Shown piece by piece: positions 8,324 through 16,475 of a stretch of 64,000 nucleotides of DNA. The DNA is taken from positions 62,001 through 126,000 of the forward strand of contig NZ_JANKBI010000010.1 of assembly GCF_024622195.1 (NCBI RefSeq). The letters are read 5' to 3'. Source of the DNA: Murimonas intestini. Lineage in GTDB: Bacteria; Bacillota; Clostridia; Lachnospirales; Lachnospiraceae. The position numbers were made by a program, and so were the translations under genes. The stretch's first letter is position 1, and the number at the start of each line of letters is the position of its first letter. The notes beneath the pieces were generated by a model that had not been told where the DNA came from, did not search any database, and saw only the letters and a program-made list of their open reading frames with translations.

Positions 8324-10413
8324 CCTGCCTGGATTCCTTCCAGCAAAACATCCAGTTCCACCGGCCTGCCAAAATAATATCCCTGGTATATTGTACATCC
8401 CAGGCTTTCCAGCATCTGCTTTTGTTCTTCATTCTCCACGAATTCTGCCACTACACGAAAACGGAGGCTGGAGGACATCTGCATGATGCCTGAGACAATG
8501 TCCCTTGAGCGCTCATTGTCCATGAGCTGGGTGACAAGATTTCCGTCTAACTTCACCTCATCAAACAGATTCTCCTGGAGACGGACCATGGAGCCATGCC
8601 CCATTCCAAAATCGTCCATGCTGAATTCCACCCCTGCTTTCCGCAGCCTGTTAATCCTCTCCATCAGCCTGTCAGATGTCTCCAGCACTGAGCGTTCTGT
8701 AACCTCCAGCACAAGATGCACCTTCCCCATCTGATATTCTTTGAGTATCTCCAGCACTGTCTCTGAAAAATCCTCCTCTTCCAGCTGCCTGGGAGATATA
8801 TTGACTGCCATATATACAGGATATCGGACGTTTCTGTCCAGCTCCTGCGCATCCCGGCAAGCCATCCTCAGCACATAATACGTCATCTCATTCATGACCT
8901 GGCTCTCCTGAGCCAGATTGACAACTACAGGCGGGGCAATGAATCCCACTACAGGATGCTTCCATCTCAGAAGCGCCTCCACACCGTGCAGCTGATTCCC
9001 CTCCGACACCTGAGGCTGATAATACAATTGCAGCTGGTTTCTGGAGATTGCGATTTTCAGATCCATACTCAAAGTCTGTGCATAAGACTGACATGGATAG
9101 CTGTTATCCAGGAATCTGGGCGTGATGCCTCTTATCTCCGCTGCCGCCATATCTGTCTCCATCTGCCTAACCGCACTGCAGAATTCTTCTGACTGCTGCT
9201 CTTCACTTCGTCTGACAAAGGGTATATAGATCAGCATACCGATAAATACATTTACAAGCTGCAGAATACTGCCTGCCACAGAACCTGTGGCCTGATAACC
9301 GCTGGCAAGTACAGGGACAGTCCACCCTACAGACTTTGTCACAAGAGGCACCAGCCCCAGTTCCATGGCAAGGGTACTCGTAAGAGTCATAACAAGAGGG
9401 ACCGCCACAAACGGTATCAGCATCGTGGTGTTGAAAATGACCGGCAGGCCAAACACTGCAATCTCACTGATATTAAAGAGGGCCGAAGGGAGGGCTACTC
9501 TGGCCAGCTTTCTGTTATGACTCTTGCGTGCGCAAAAACATAAGGCCAGCACAAGGCTTAAAGCGCAGCCGCAGCCTCCCAGAAAGACAAATGTATCCAA
9601 AAAAGTCTTTGAATAGATCTGGGTGGGCGCCTGTCCGGCAGCCACCAGGGCCTGGTTCACGTCCACTCCCTGTTCGAAAAGCCTCTGGGACACAGCCTCC
9701 AGGGTATTTGTACCGTGAATGCCCGCGAACCACAAAAAATGTGATAAGAGTACATACAACAGGATTCCCGGAAGGTTTCCGCCAATACCGCTGAAGATCC
9801 TAAGAAACAGGTAAGAGCCAAAATTCGTAATATTGCTGTCTCCCCACACAGCCCTGAGTGTATAGCCCAGAGCAGCAAAGGCTGTCACAATAACTATGGC
9901 CGGTATTATACTCAGTATAGACTGGTTAAATAAATATTCTGCACCAATCGTATGAAGCCTCCGAAATCTGCTGCACAGCTTTATGCCTTTTCTGAACAGC
10001 ACACATGACAGCAGAGTTATACACATGGCTGTAAAGACCCACTCCGCCCCGAAGATATATTCCCCCTGCTGTTTAATCCCGCCGCAGAATGCCAGGTAAG
10101 AAGCACCTGCCATAAGAGGATAAAACATCACCTCATCAACACTGCTCAGCTTTCCATAGGACAGACTTATAGTAATAAGAAGCACAAATGCCAGAGATCC
10201 CAGTGTCACCTCATAGATGACTGTCAGTATTGCTGAAAGCGCCCCGTTTAAAAAGGACGCCAGAAACTCCTGGTAGGCCGTAAGCGGAAAATTATTGAGA
10301 AGCAGGGCAAAAGCCCCGACTGTTATAAACGGAATGGCCAGGGTAAGTCCATGACGTATAGAGAGAGCGTATATTGAATACCGAAATTTCACCTTGCTGT
10401 GTCCCTGCTGCAT
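8320..10413 (-). CDS. PTS EIIC (lactose/cellobiose-type) fused to EAL c-di-GMP phosphodiesterase
   Basis: 697-residue fusion. Residues ~10-400 form a multi-span EIIC sugar channel with RHGLTLAIPFITVG, WFAGIHG (conserved His ~233) and FNISEIAVFGLPVIFN (the usual NxxEP-type loop, Glu kept). Residues ~440-690 form an EAL domain with catalytic features kept: GVEALLRW, NISPRQ, EVTER, SMDDFG, DEVKLD, VAEFVENE and YQGYYFGRP. Such a protein could hydrolyse c-di-GMP in response to a sugar bound or moved by the EIIC part. No EIIA or EIIB gene lies nearby, which favours a sensor role over transport. The start at 10413 is chosen because AAAGGAGACAAT stands right before this ATG; an upstream in-frame TTG would place that site inside the gene. 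Confidence 0.9.
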   Translation of the reverse strand: MQQGHSKVKFRYSIYALSIRHGLTLAIPFITVGAFALLLNNFPLTAYQEFLASFLNGALSAILTVIYEVTLGSLAFVLLITISLSYGKLSSVDEVMFYPLMAGASYLAFCGGIKQQGEYIFGAEWVFTAMCITLLSCVLFRKGIKLCSRFRRLHTIGAEYLFNQSILSIIPAIVIVTAFAALGYTLRAVWGDSNITNFGSYLFLRIFSGIGGNLPGILLYVLLSHFLWFAGIHGTNTLEAVSQRLFEQGVDVNQALVAAGQAPTQIYSKTFLDTFVFLGGCGCALSLVLALCFCARKSHNRKLARVALPSALFNISEIAVFGLPVIFNTTMLIPFVAVPLVMTLTSTLAMELGLVPLVTKSVGWTVPVLASGYQATGSVAGSILQLVNVFIGMLIYIPFVRRSEEQQSEEFCSAVRQMETDMAAAEIRGITPRFLDNSYPCQSYAQTLSMDLKIAISRNQLQLYYQPQVSEGNQLHGVEALLRWKHPVVGFIAPPVVVNLAQESQVMNEMTYYVLRMACRDAQELDRNVRYPVYMAVNISPRQLEEEDFSETVLEILKEYQMGKVHLVLEVTERSVLETSDRLMERINRLRKAGVEFSMDDFGMGHGSMVRLQENLFDEVKLDGNLVTQLMDNERSRDIVSGIMQMSSSLRFRVVAEFVENEEQKQMLESLGCTIYQGYYFGRPVELDVLLEGIQAG

Positions 10414-10578
10414 ATTGTCTCCTTTGCTCAAAACCTTGTGATTTTGCTCTTTATATCTGCACTGTAACTAAACACATACTGGAATTATTATACATGCTTC
10501 CGTAGAAAAAGTCATTCTTTTTTCACAGTCTCAACAGGCATTTCGATTGGAATTTATTTCCATAATAAACACTAAAAG

Positions 10579-10606
10579 CAGCGTACATTTTTTCAAATGT
10601 ACGCTG
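10579..10606 (-). terminator. Terminator of the oleate hydratase gene
   Basis: Perfect 12-bp stem CAGCGTACATTT/AAATGTACGCTG with a four-base loop. Read on the minus strand it is followed by CTTTTAG. It lies 24 bases past the oleate hydratase stop, before the EIIC-EAL leader. Confidence 0.75.
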
Positions 10607-10629
10607 CCGTTCCCTGTGACATAGATTCT

Positions 10630-12405
10630 TTAAATCAGGTGATACCTCTGCAGAAGCTCTCCTATTATAGTTCCTGAAGCCCTCTTGATCGCCTTCTTCT
10701 CCACCAGCTCCGCAATAAAAGGCAGCTTGATATCTGTGATCTTCTTTCCATCCATCATCTTAGATGTGGCATCCAGCAGACACCGCACATCGTAAGCGCT
10801 TCCCCAGACTTCCGGAACTCCTCTGTCAATATCCAGCAGTGTGTATACTGCTTCCATAGCTGTCCTCACTGAATACTCTGTAGTAAAGATAGTATCTCTC
10901 GGCGTCTCTGCAAACTGTCCCAGGAATGCAAAGTTCACACAGCCCTCCGGCACTACATCAGGACGGTCCCCTTTCCTTCTGGGCATGAAGAAAGCAGTGA
11001 TATAAGGCATCATTACAGGTACACAGACTGCAGATTTCTCTGCCAGCTCTTCTATCTCTTCCTCCGGCACTCCGATATGATACAGCCATTCCTCTGTGAT
11101 CTCTTTACCTGTACACTCCTTCATAGGCTTCTTGATATAATCTCCCGGCCTGTCTGTATACAATCCATAGACCCAGACACAGAGCTGGTCCTTGGGCTGT
11201 GCTTTAAACTGCTGCTGGCGGTTTAAGGTCCAGCTCATATACCATCCTGAATCCTTTACAGTGACAATTCCTCCTGTAACCACGTTGCCGGAGAATGGAT
11301 CTCTCCTGCAGATCTTCTCAATATACGGAGGAATCCTGTTGTCAAGAGTAGTGATAGTCGCGGATTCCCAATTACTCTTTCCAATGTCGGAACAGAATTT
11401 CTCAGGATGCCCAAAAGACGGGTCCTGTGCTGCTATATTGCGCCACAATTCCCAGCAGTCCCCCTCACCATCCTTTACTTTCAATTCAGGCGCATGGTTC
11501 TGGTCACCGTAGGCAGAGCTGTCTGTACAGCATCCGTTTGTCACAAATACAAGATCATCCTCGATCAGGTCAATACTGTCTTCCCTGCCGTCCCTCACAT
11601 AAATTATCTGCTTTGCAATTTTTTTGCCATTATCATTCTCAAACTGCACATTCGTCACTTTTGTGTCATATTCAAATCTGACGCCGTGGCCTTCCAGATA
11701 TCTGACCATAGGAAGGATCAGAGACTCATACTGATTGTATTTTGTAAACTTCAGCGCCGAGAAATCCGGCAGACCTCCAATGTGGTGAACAAACCTCTGT
11801 ATATACAGCTTCATCTCCAATGCTGAGTGCCATGTCTCAAAAGCAAACATCGTCTGCCAGTAAAGCCAGAAATTTGATTTATAGAACTCTTCATCAAACA
11901 CGTCATCGATCGTCTTATCATACAGCTGCTCATCCGGTGTGAAGAAGAGAGTCATGATCTCCATAGCTGCTTTATCAGATAATTCAAATTTATTGTCAGT
12001 ATGGGCATCCTGTCCCCTGTTAAGTGTGGCGCGGCAGAGGGATGAGTTTGGGTCATGCTTATTCAGCCAGTAATACTCATCAAGTACACTGACTCCTTCT
12101 GTCTCAATGGATGGAATTGAGCGGAACAGATCCCAAAGGCATTCAAAATGGTCTTCCATCTCTCTGCCGCCCCTCATTACATATCCTCTTGTGGGATCGT
12201 CGATACCGTCACAGGAGCCTCCCGGTACCTTCAGCTGCTCCAGGATATGGATGTGCTCCCCCTTCATCTGTCCGTCACGTACAAGAAAGCAGGCTGCTGC
12301 CAGGGAAGCCAGACCGCTGCCCACAAGATACGCTGATTTTCTGTCCACATCCTTTGGTTTTTCCGGACGTGCAAATGCTTCATAATTTCCTTTTGAATAA
12401 TACAT
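10630..12405 (-). CDS. Oleate hydratase (MCRA family)
   Basis: 591-residue FAD enzyme adding water to the cis-9 double bond of oleate and related unsaturated fatty acids to give 10-hydroxy acids. In gut bacteria this detoxifies host- and diet-derived fatty acids. The FAD fold opens with YLVGSGLASLAAACFLVRDG, then LEQLKVPGGSCDG and GYVMRGGREMEDHFECLWDL, all strongly typical of the myosin-cross-reactive-antigen family. Length is normal. The start has AAAGGGGAATTCT ahead of it, and a TATAAT box lies at 12469-12474 on the minus strand. Monocistronic, ending at the hairpin at 10579-10606. Confidence 0.95.
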   Translation of the reverse strand: MYYSKGNYEAFARPEKPKDVDRKSAYLVGSGLASLAAACFLVRDGQMKGEHIHILEQLKVPGGSCDGIDDPTRGYVMRGGREMEDHFECLWDLFRSIPSIETEGVSVLDEYYWLNKHDPNSSLCRATLNRGQDAHTDNKFELSDKAAMEIMTLFFTPDEQLYDKTIDDVFDEEFYKSNFWLYWQTMFAFETWHSALEMKLYIQRFVHHIGGLPDFSALKFTKYNQYESLILPMVRYLEGHGVRFEYDTKVTNVQFENDNGKKIAKQIIYVRDGREDSIDLIEDDLVFVTNGCCTDSSAYGDQNHAPELKVKDGEGDCWELWRNIAAQDPSFGHPEKFCSDIGKSNWESATITTLDNRIPPYIEKICRRDPFSGNVVTGGIVTVKDSGWYMSWTLNRQQQFKAQPKDQLCVWVYGLYTDRPGDYIKKPMKECTGKEITEEWLYHIGVPEEEIEELAEKSAVCVPVMMPYITAFFMPRRKGDRPDVVPEGCVNFAFLGQFAETPRDTIFTTEYSVRTAMEAVYTLLDIDRGVPEVWGSAYDVRCLLDATSKMMDGKKITDIKLPFIAELVEKKAIKRASGTIIGELLQRYHLI

Positions 12406-12507
12406 ATAGAATTCCCCTTTCAGTTCTCTTTGCTATGTGAAATATTTGATTTCTTTTTGACTGTCTTCATTATATAACTGAAGGGGTACATCTGCCATAG
12501 ACACCAA

Positions 12508-12540
12508 ACCTGCCATGCCTGAAGTTTCGGCATGGCAGGT
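12508..12540. terminator. Hairpin downstream of the ABC exporter operon
   Basis: Perfect 12-bp stem ACCTGCCATGCC/GGCATGGCAGGT with a nine-base loop, 53 bases past the permease stop. The minus-strand tail TTTGGTG is only moderately T-rich, so it is a likely but imperfect terminator. Confidence 0.6.
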
Positions 12541-12592
12541 GAATTGTAAAAATTTTATACACTGGAGGCTCTTTGTCTAGTGAACCATTATT

Positions 12593-13786
12593 TTACAGCG
12601 GCAGATCCTTTTTTGAAAACCTGACCGCACCAATTGTATAGCAGACAATGGCTACAGCAACTAAAACTAAAAGCTTCCATACAAAGGCGGTGTCCACACT
12701 GCCGGTTCCAACTGTTGCCAGGGAATCTACATCATACAGTCCCACCAGTGTCAGTTTGTTAAATATCTGCAGTTCTTCCACACCCATCCCCGTATTGACC
12801 ATATTCTCTGATCCAAACATGCCGATCATGGATGCAAGGAAAAACCAGACTGCAAGCCCGCCGCCAAAAGCCATGGATTTTTTGCTCTGCGAGAACAGGC
12901 AGCTTCCCATATAGCACAGTGCGCATACTGCTTCGACAAGAATATACATTCCGCCGAACAGGGCAAGTATTCCCGGCACGTTTACTTCGTCGTAAAACAT
13001 AAAAGTAGTTCCTATCCTGGTGGCACACACAACGGCAATCATCAAAAACGGCACAATAAGCATAAATACCATCTGTGTGATGGCTACTGCCGAACGCTTT
13101 GTGGGTGTAGACAGTACATACGCCATGGAGCCGCGGTCAACCTGACTTGCGATCAGAGAATTAGACAGTATAACAATAAGAATAAAAATAGGCAGAAGGC
13201 CCATGGCTGTATAGTACATTTGATTCATCATTGATGCAGGATTCATTTCGCTCATCTTCTCAACCATATCTGATGAAACTCCCATCATATCCAGCGTATT
13301 TGTAAGCATTTCCGAAATGGTAAGCTCTTCTTTATCAAATACGCCCTCTGACTGATTCAAAGCATATACATATTCAAATTGTTTCACATATTTATTAAGG
13401 CTGATATCAGACTGGGCCAATCCGTCAATTGCTTCCTGAAAACCTTCTGTGCTGAGGTCCATACCTGCCTGTGCATTCAGCATTCCAAAGGCTGTCTCAT
13501 AGGCCTCTTTGTTTTCCCCGCCTGAAAAATCATCATAGGATAAGTCCTGCTGTGCCATTGTGTTATAGGTAGCCAGCGCTCCCAGATAAGTATAGAAGCT
13601 TTCCTGATACTCTGTCACATCGGCATCAGATTTTTCTGTCGCCATCATACTCATGGCATAATTCATTACATTTCCCAGGAGTATCATGATGAACAAGATT
13701 GCAAGGCATAATGTCCAGTTAGCTTTGATAGTCTGCCCCATCAAAGGCTTTGAAAAAAATCTGGCTGTTTTTTTATTTGTTTCCAT
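12593..13786 (-). CDS. ABC-2 type transporter permease
   Basis: 397-residue membrane protein. It has one N-terminal span (WTLCLAILFIMILLG, ~25-45), a ~130-residue extracytoplasmic loop rich in acidic residues, then about five more spans (GLLPIFILIVILSNSLIA; MVFMLIVPFLMIAVVCATRIG; ILALFGGMYILVEAVCALC; GGLAVWFFLASMIGMFG; LVLVAVAIVCYTIG). This is the ABC-2 exporter layout. It pairs with the two ATPases upstream, and its start overlaps the end of the second ATPase by 14 bases. Substrate is unknown; drug, peptide or lipid export is usual for a TetR-controlled unit of this kind. Confidence 0.88.
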   Translation of the reverse strand: METNKKTARFFSKPLMGQTIKANWTLCLAILFIMILLGNVMNYAMSMMATEKSDADVTEYQESFYTYLGALATYNTMAQQDLSYDDFSGGENKEAYETAFGMLNAQAGMDLSTEGFQEAIDGLAQSDISLNKYVKQFEYVYALNQSEGVFDKEELTISEMLTNTLDMMGVSSDMVEKMSEMNPASMMNQMYYTAMGLLPIFILIVILSNSLIASQVDRGSMAYVLSTPTKRSAVAITQMVFMLIVPFLMIAVVCATRIGTTFMFYDEVNVPGILALFGGMYILVEAVCALCYMGSCLFSQSKKSMAFGGGLAVWFFLASMIGMFGSENMVNTGMGVEELQIFNKLTLVGLYDVDSLATVGTGSVDTAFVWKLLVLVAVAIVCYTIGAVRFSKKDLPL

Positions 13787-14690
13787 TTTGAGTCATTTCC
13801 TCCTTATATGCTCTCATAAACTGCTGCTGCAGTGAAAGATGGATTTCCTGTAAATTCGAAATAGAGTAGTTTTTAAGTACATTGAATAAATCGTCCAGTT
13901 GTTCCACAGAGCATTGGACCCGGCATGTATTTTCCTTCGTGACGTCAATTGAGAAACTGGCATTTTCCGCAAACTGCCGCTGCTGCCGGATATGCTCAAA
14001 TTCTATTATAAAGTTCTTTGTTGTCGGATGGCGCAGATCATACAGTGAGGATGTATTGATGATATGACCATTTTTTATCATGGCAACTCTGTCACATACA
14101 GCTTCTATTTCCTCAAAAATGTGACTCGACATAAATATAGTATGTCCTTTCTGCTTTTCCTCACGTATCAGTTCCAAAAATGCCTCACGCATCAACGGGT
14201 CAAGCCCGGTGGTGGGCTCATCTAATACGAGGATCTCTTTCTCTCCCATTAATGCAGCAACAATGGCTGTCTTCTGCTTCATACCCTTACTCATCCTTTT
14301 TAAATTTGCCGTAGGGTCCAGCTGAAGCAGTCCGATAATATGATTCATATATTTAAAATCCGTAACACCAAGATACCTGGCCTGGGATTTCAAAAATTCT
14401 GTACCTGTTTTCAGCGCCGGAAAAGCGATTTCTCCCGGGACATAGCTGACATTTTTCATAATATCTGCAGACCTGGTCCATGAGTCAAGGCCGTTTATGA
14501 CAGAATTTCCCCTGTCAGGACGGATAAATCCCATCATATTTCGGATCGTTGTGGTCTTGCCTGAACCGTTTGTTCCGATAAAACCAAATACTTCTCCTCT
14601 GTGAACCGAAATATCTAAATCAAAGATCCCACGGCCTTTACCGTAGTCTTTTGTCAGCCCTTTTGTCTCTATTACCACATCATTCATCAT
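13773..14690 (-). CDS. ABC transporter ATP-binding protein (second of two)
   Basis: 305-residue ATPase. Walker A GTNGSGKTTTIRN (~39-51), signature RMSKGMKQK, Walker B EILVLDEPTTGLDP and H-loop SSHIFEE are all present, so it should hydrolyse ATP. The last ~90 residues are a divergent C-terminal domain, as in drug-export ATPases (DrrA/CcmA-like). Start ATG overlaps the stop of the neighbouring ATPase by four bases (ATGA), a translational coupling arrangement. The two ATPases are clearly related but not identical, suggesting a heterodimer serving the single permease. Confidence 0.92.
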   Translation of the reverse strand: MMNDVVIETKGLTKDYGKGRGIFDLDISVHRGEVFGFIGTNGSGKTTTIRNMMGFIRPDRGNSVINGLDSWTRSADIMKNVSYVPGEIAFPALKTGTEFLKSQARYLGVTDFKYMNHIIGLLQLDPTANLKRMSKGMKQKTAIVAALMGEKEILVLDEPTTGLDPLMREAFLELIREEKQKGHTIFMSSHIFEEIEAVCDRVAMIKNGHIINTSSLYDLRHPTTKNFIIEFEHIRQQRQFAENASFSIDVTKENTCRVQCSVEQLDDLFNVLKNYSISNLQEIHLSLQQQFMRAYKEEMTQNGNK

Positions 14691-15598
14691 TTCACCCCCT
14701 CAAATAATTTGTCCTCATGATAAAACTGCATAAAATAATCTTCCAGGGAAAATGGAAACTCTGTAAAATCCCTGACATGATATTTAGAAATATCTGCCAG
14801 GAAAGGTGTGATCTCACTCTTTTTCAGCTGGATCCTGGCACGCAGCTTTCTTTCATTTATGGAAGTAAAATGATAATTGTGGGAGGTAAAATCCTGCCAC
14901 TGTTTTTTCTCCTGAAATGTAACTCTGTATATCTTGTCACTTTCTTTTTTTAACACCTCCGGATCAAATTCCGAAACAATTTTCCCGTCCCTGATAATGG
15001 CGATCCTGTCGCATGAAGCATCTACCTCATGAAAAATATGTGAGGATAAAAATATAGTTTTTCCTCTTTTCTTTTCTTCAAGAATATATTCAATGAAGAT
15101 CTCCTGCATAATAGGATCAAGCCCAGAGGTTGGTTCATCCAGGATCAGTATCTTTGGATCATGCAGAAATGCAGTGACAACTGCCAATTTACGTTTTGTT
15201 CCCAAACTCATCTGCCTTAGCCCGATATTCGGATCCAGTTCAAACTTTTTCAGCAGTTTTTCTAAATACGTGGCATCTGTGACACCTCTCATTTTCTTCT
15301 GCATTTCCAAAAACTGCGTGCCTGTCATTCCGGCAGGCAGGGCAATTTCTCCGGGCAGATATCCGACTTCATGCTGAAGCTCTGCCGAATACTCCCAGCA
15401 GTCCTTCCCATTAATGACTGTTTTTCCGTTCTGAGGCTTGGAAAATCCCATCAGATGTCTGATCGTTGTACTCTTACCTGCACCGTTTGGCCCAAGAAAT
15501 CCAAAACACTCTCCTTCTTCCACATGCGCAGATACATCGAATACACCACGGCCATGTCCATAGTCTTTTGTCAAATGAGCAACTTCAATATTTACCAT
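14687..15598 (-). CDS. ABC transporter ATP-binding protein (first of two)
   Basis: 303-residue ATPase leading the exporter operon. Walker A GPNGAGKSTTIRH, signature QMSLGTKRK, Walker B ILILDEPTSGLDP and H-loop SSHIFHE are intact. A ~90-residue C-terminal extension resembles that of its neighbour. ATG 15598 is preferred because AGGAG stands eight bases ahead; an in-frame GTG nine bases upstream overlaps that site. Divergent from the TetR-type gene, whose product probably represses it through the dyad in the shared upstream region. Confidence 0.92.
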   Translation of the reverse strand: MVNIEVAHLTKDYGHGRGVFDVSAHVEEGECFGFLGPNGAGKSTTIRHLMGFSKPQNGKTVINGKDCWEYSAELQHEVGYLPGEIALPAGMTGTQFLEMQKKMRGVTDATYLEKLLKKFELDPNIGLRQMSLGTKRKLAVVTAFLHDPKILILDEPTSGLDPIMQEIFIEYILEEKKRGKTIFLSSHIFHEVDASCDRIAIIRDGKIVSEFDPEVLKKESDKIYRVTFQEKKQWQDFTSHNYHFTSINERKLRARIQLKKSEITPFLADISKYHVRDFTEFPFSLEDYFMQFYHEDKLFEGVK

Positions 15599-15625
15599 TC
15601 TTTTCACTCCTAGCTTGACTTTAAT

Positions 15626-15669
15626 AACGTGAAAGTAAACTTTTTATTGAAAAAGTAACCCAACACGTT
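15626..15669. promoter_or_regulatory. Composite dyad operator between exporter and TetR-type gene
   Basis: AACGTG (15626-15631) pairs with CACGTT (15664-15669), and ACTTTTT with AAAAAGT, both around the same centre (15647/15648). This gives a 44-bp nested inverted repeat. A plus-strand promoter TTGAAA (15647-15652) - 18 - TATCAT (15671-15676) for the regulator gene lies within it, so a bound repressor would block it. Confidence 0.65.
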
Positions 15670-15752
15670 GTATCATGATTATAGTTCTGTGAAACTGACT
15701 TATCAACCACCAGTTATATTAAAACTGTCGGATAATATGAGGAGAAATGTAA

Positions 15753-16331
15753 ATGAGAAAACACCCGGAAGTAACTGAAAAAACCCGCCAGCGCTTTATA
15801 GATTCTTTCTGGCAGGCATTGAAAAAGAATGGATTAAATAAAATCACAGTGAGTCTGATCACAAAAGAAGCAGGTTACAACAGAGGGACATTTTATGAAT
15901 ATTTTAAAGATATACCGGACCTGTTAGAGCAGATTGAAGATGGGCTTATGGATGATCTGTCAAATAGGATGACTGATATATTTGACAGAGGACTTCCTTT
16001 TAATTTACAGACATTCTCCCAGGAATGTGCCTCTATTTTACTGGAATTTGATGATAAGCTTTTTTATCTCCTCAGCGAACATGGAGACCCCTCATTTTCT
16101 TACCGTTTTAAAAACAAATTTATTAATGAAATCACAAACCACTTTGATTTTGGTGAGAAAGACTGCTATAAAAACTACATAATAGCATATTGCTATTCTG
16201 CTCTGACCGGATTAAGGCTTTATTGGTATGAAAATGGAAAGAAATTAAGTTTTGAAGAAGTCGTCAAAATTACACAGGGTTTAATTGCCACAGGGCTGTT
16301 TGGGTTTATCGGGCAGGACTATGTGATATGA
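15753..16331 (+). CDS. TetR/AcrR-family transcriptional regulator
   Basis: 192 residues. The N-terminal DNA-binding domain shows the TetR pattern: TRQRFIDSFWQALKKNGLNKITVSLI, the recognition helix TKEAGYNRGTFYEYF, then DIPDLLEQIED. The C-terminal part is an all-helical ligand domain without recognisable family markers. The gene is divergent from the ABC exporter and shares the dyad-rich intergenic region with it, so local repression of the exporter and of itself is the simplest role. Ribosome site GAGGAGAAATGTAA before ATG. Confidence 0.9.
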   Translation: MRKHPEVTEKTRQRFIDSFWQALKKNGLNKITVSLITKEAGYNRGTFYEYFKDIPDLLEQIEDGLMDDLSNRMTDIFDRGLPFNLQTFSQECASILLEFDDKLFYLLSEHGDPSFSYRFKNKFINEITNHFDFGEKDCYKNYIIAYCYSALTGLRLYWYENGKKLSFEEVVKITQGLIATGLFGFIGQDYVI

Positions 16332-16475
16332 TGTCCTGTTCAACAAGAAGCTCATCCTCACCGAACCATAAAGGTATTTACTTTGCGTTATACTAGTGAA
16401 AAAGCACCCTATATATGTTATTATGTTATTGCAGCAAAAAAATATTTAAATATATATACGACAGGGGGCTTTTCC

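Noticed and set aside
16383..16475. 31-residue extension of the binding-domain EAL protein
   Set aside because: Starts at TTG without a ribosome site and would bury the signal/anchor segment; ATG 16476 has GGGGG upstream.
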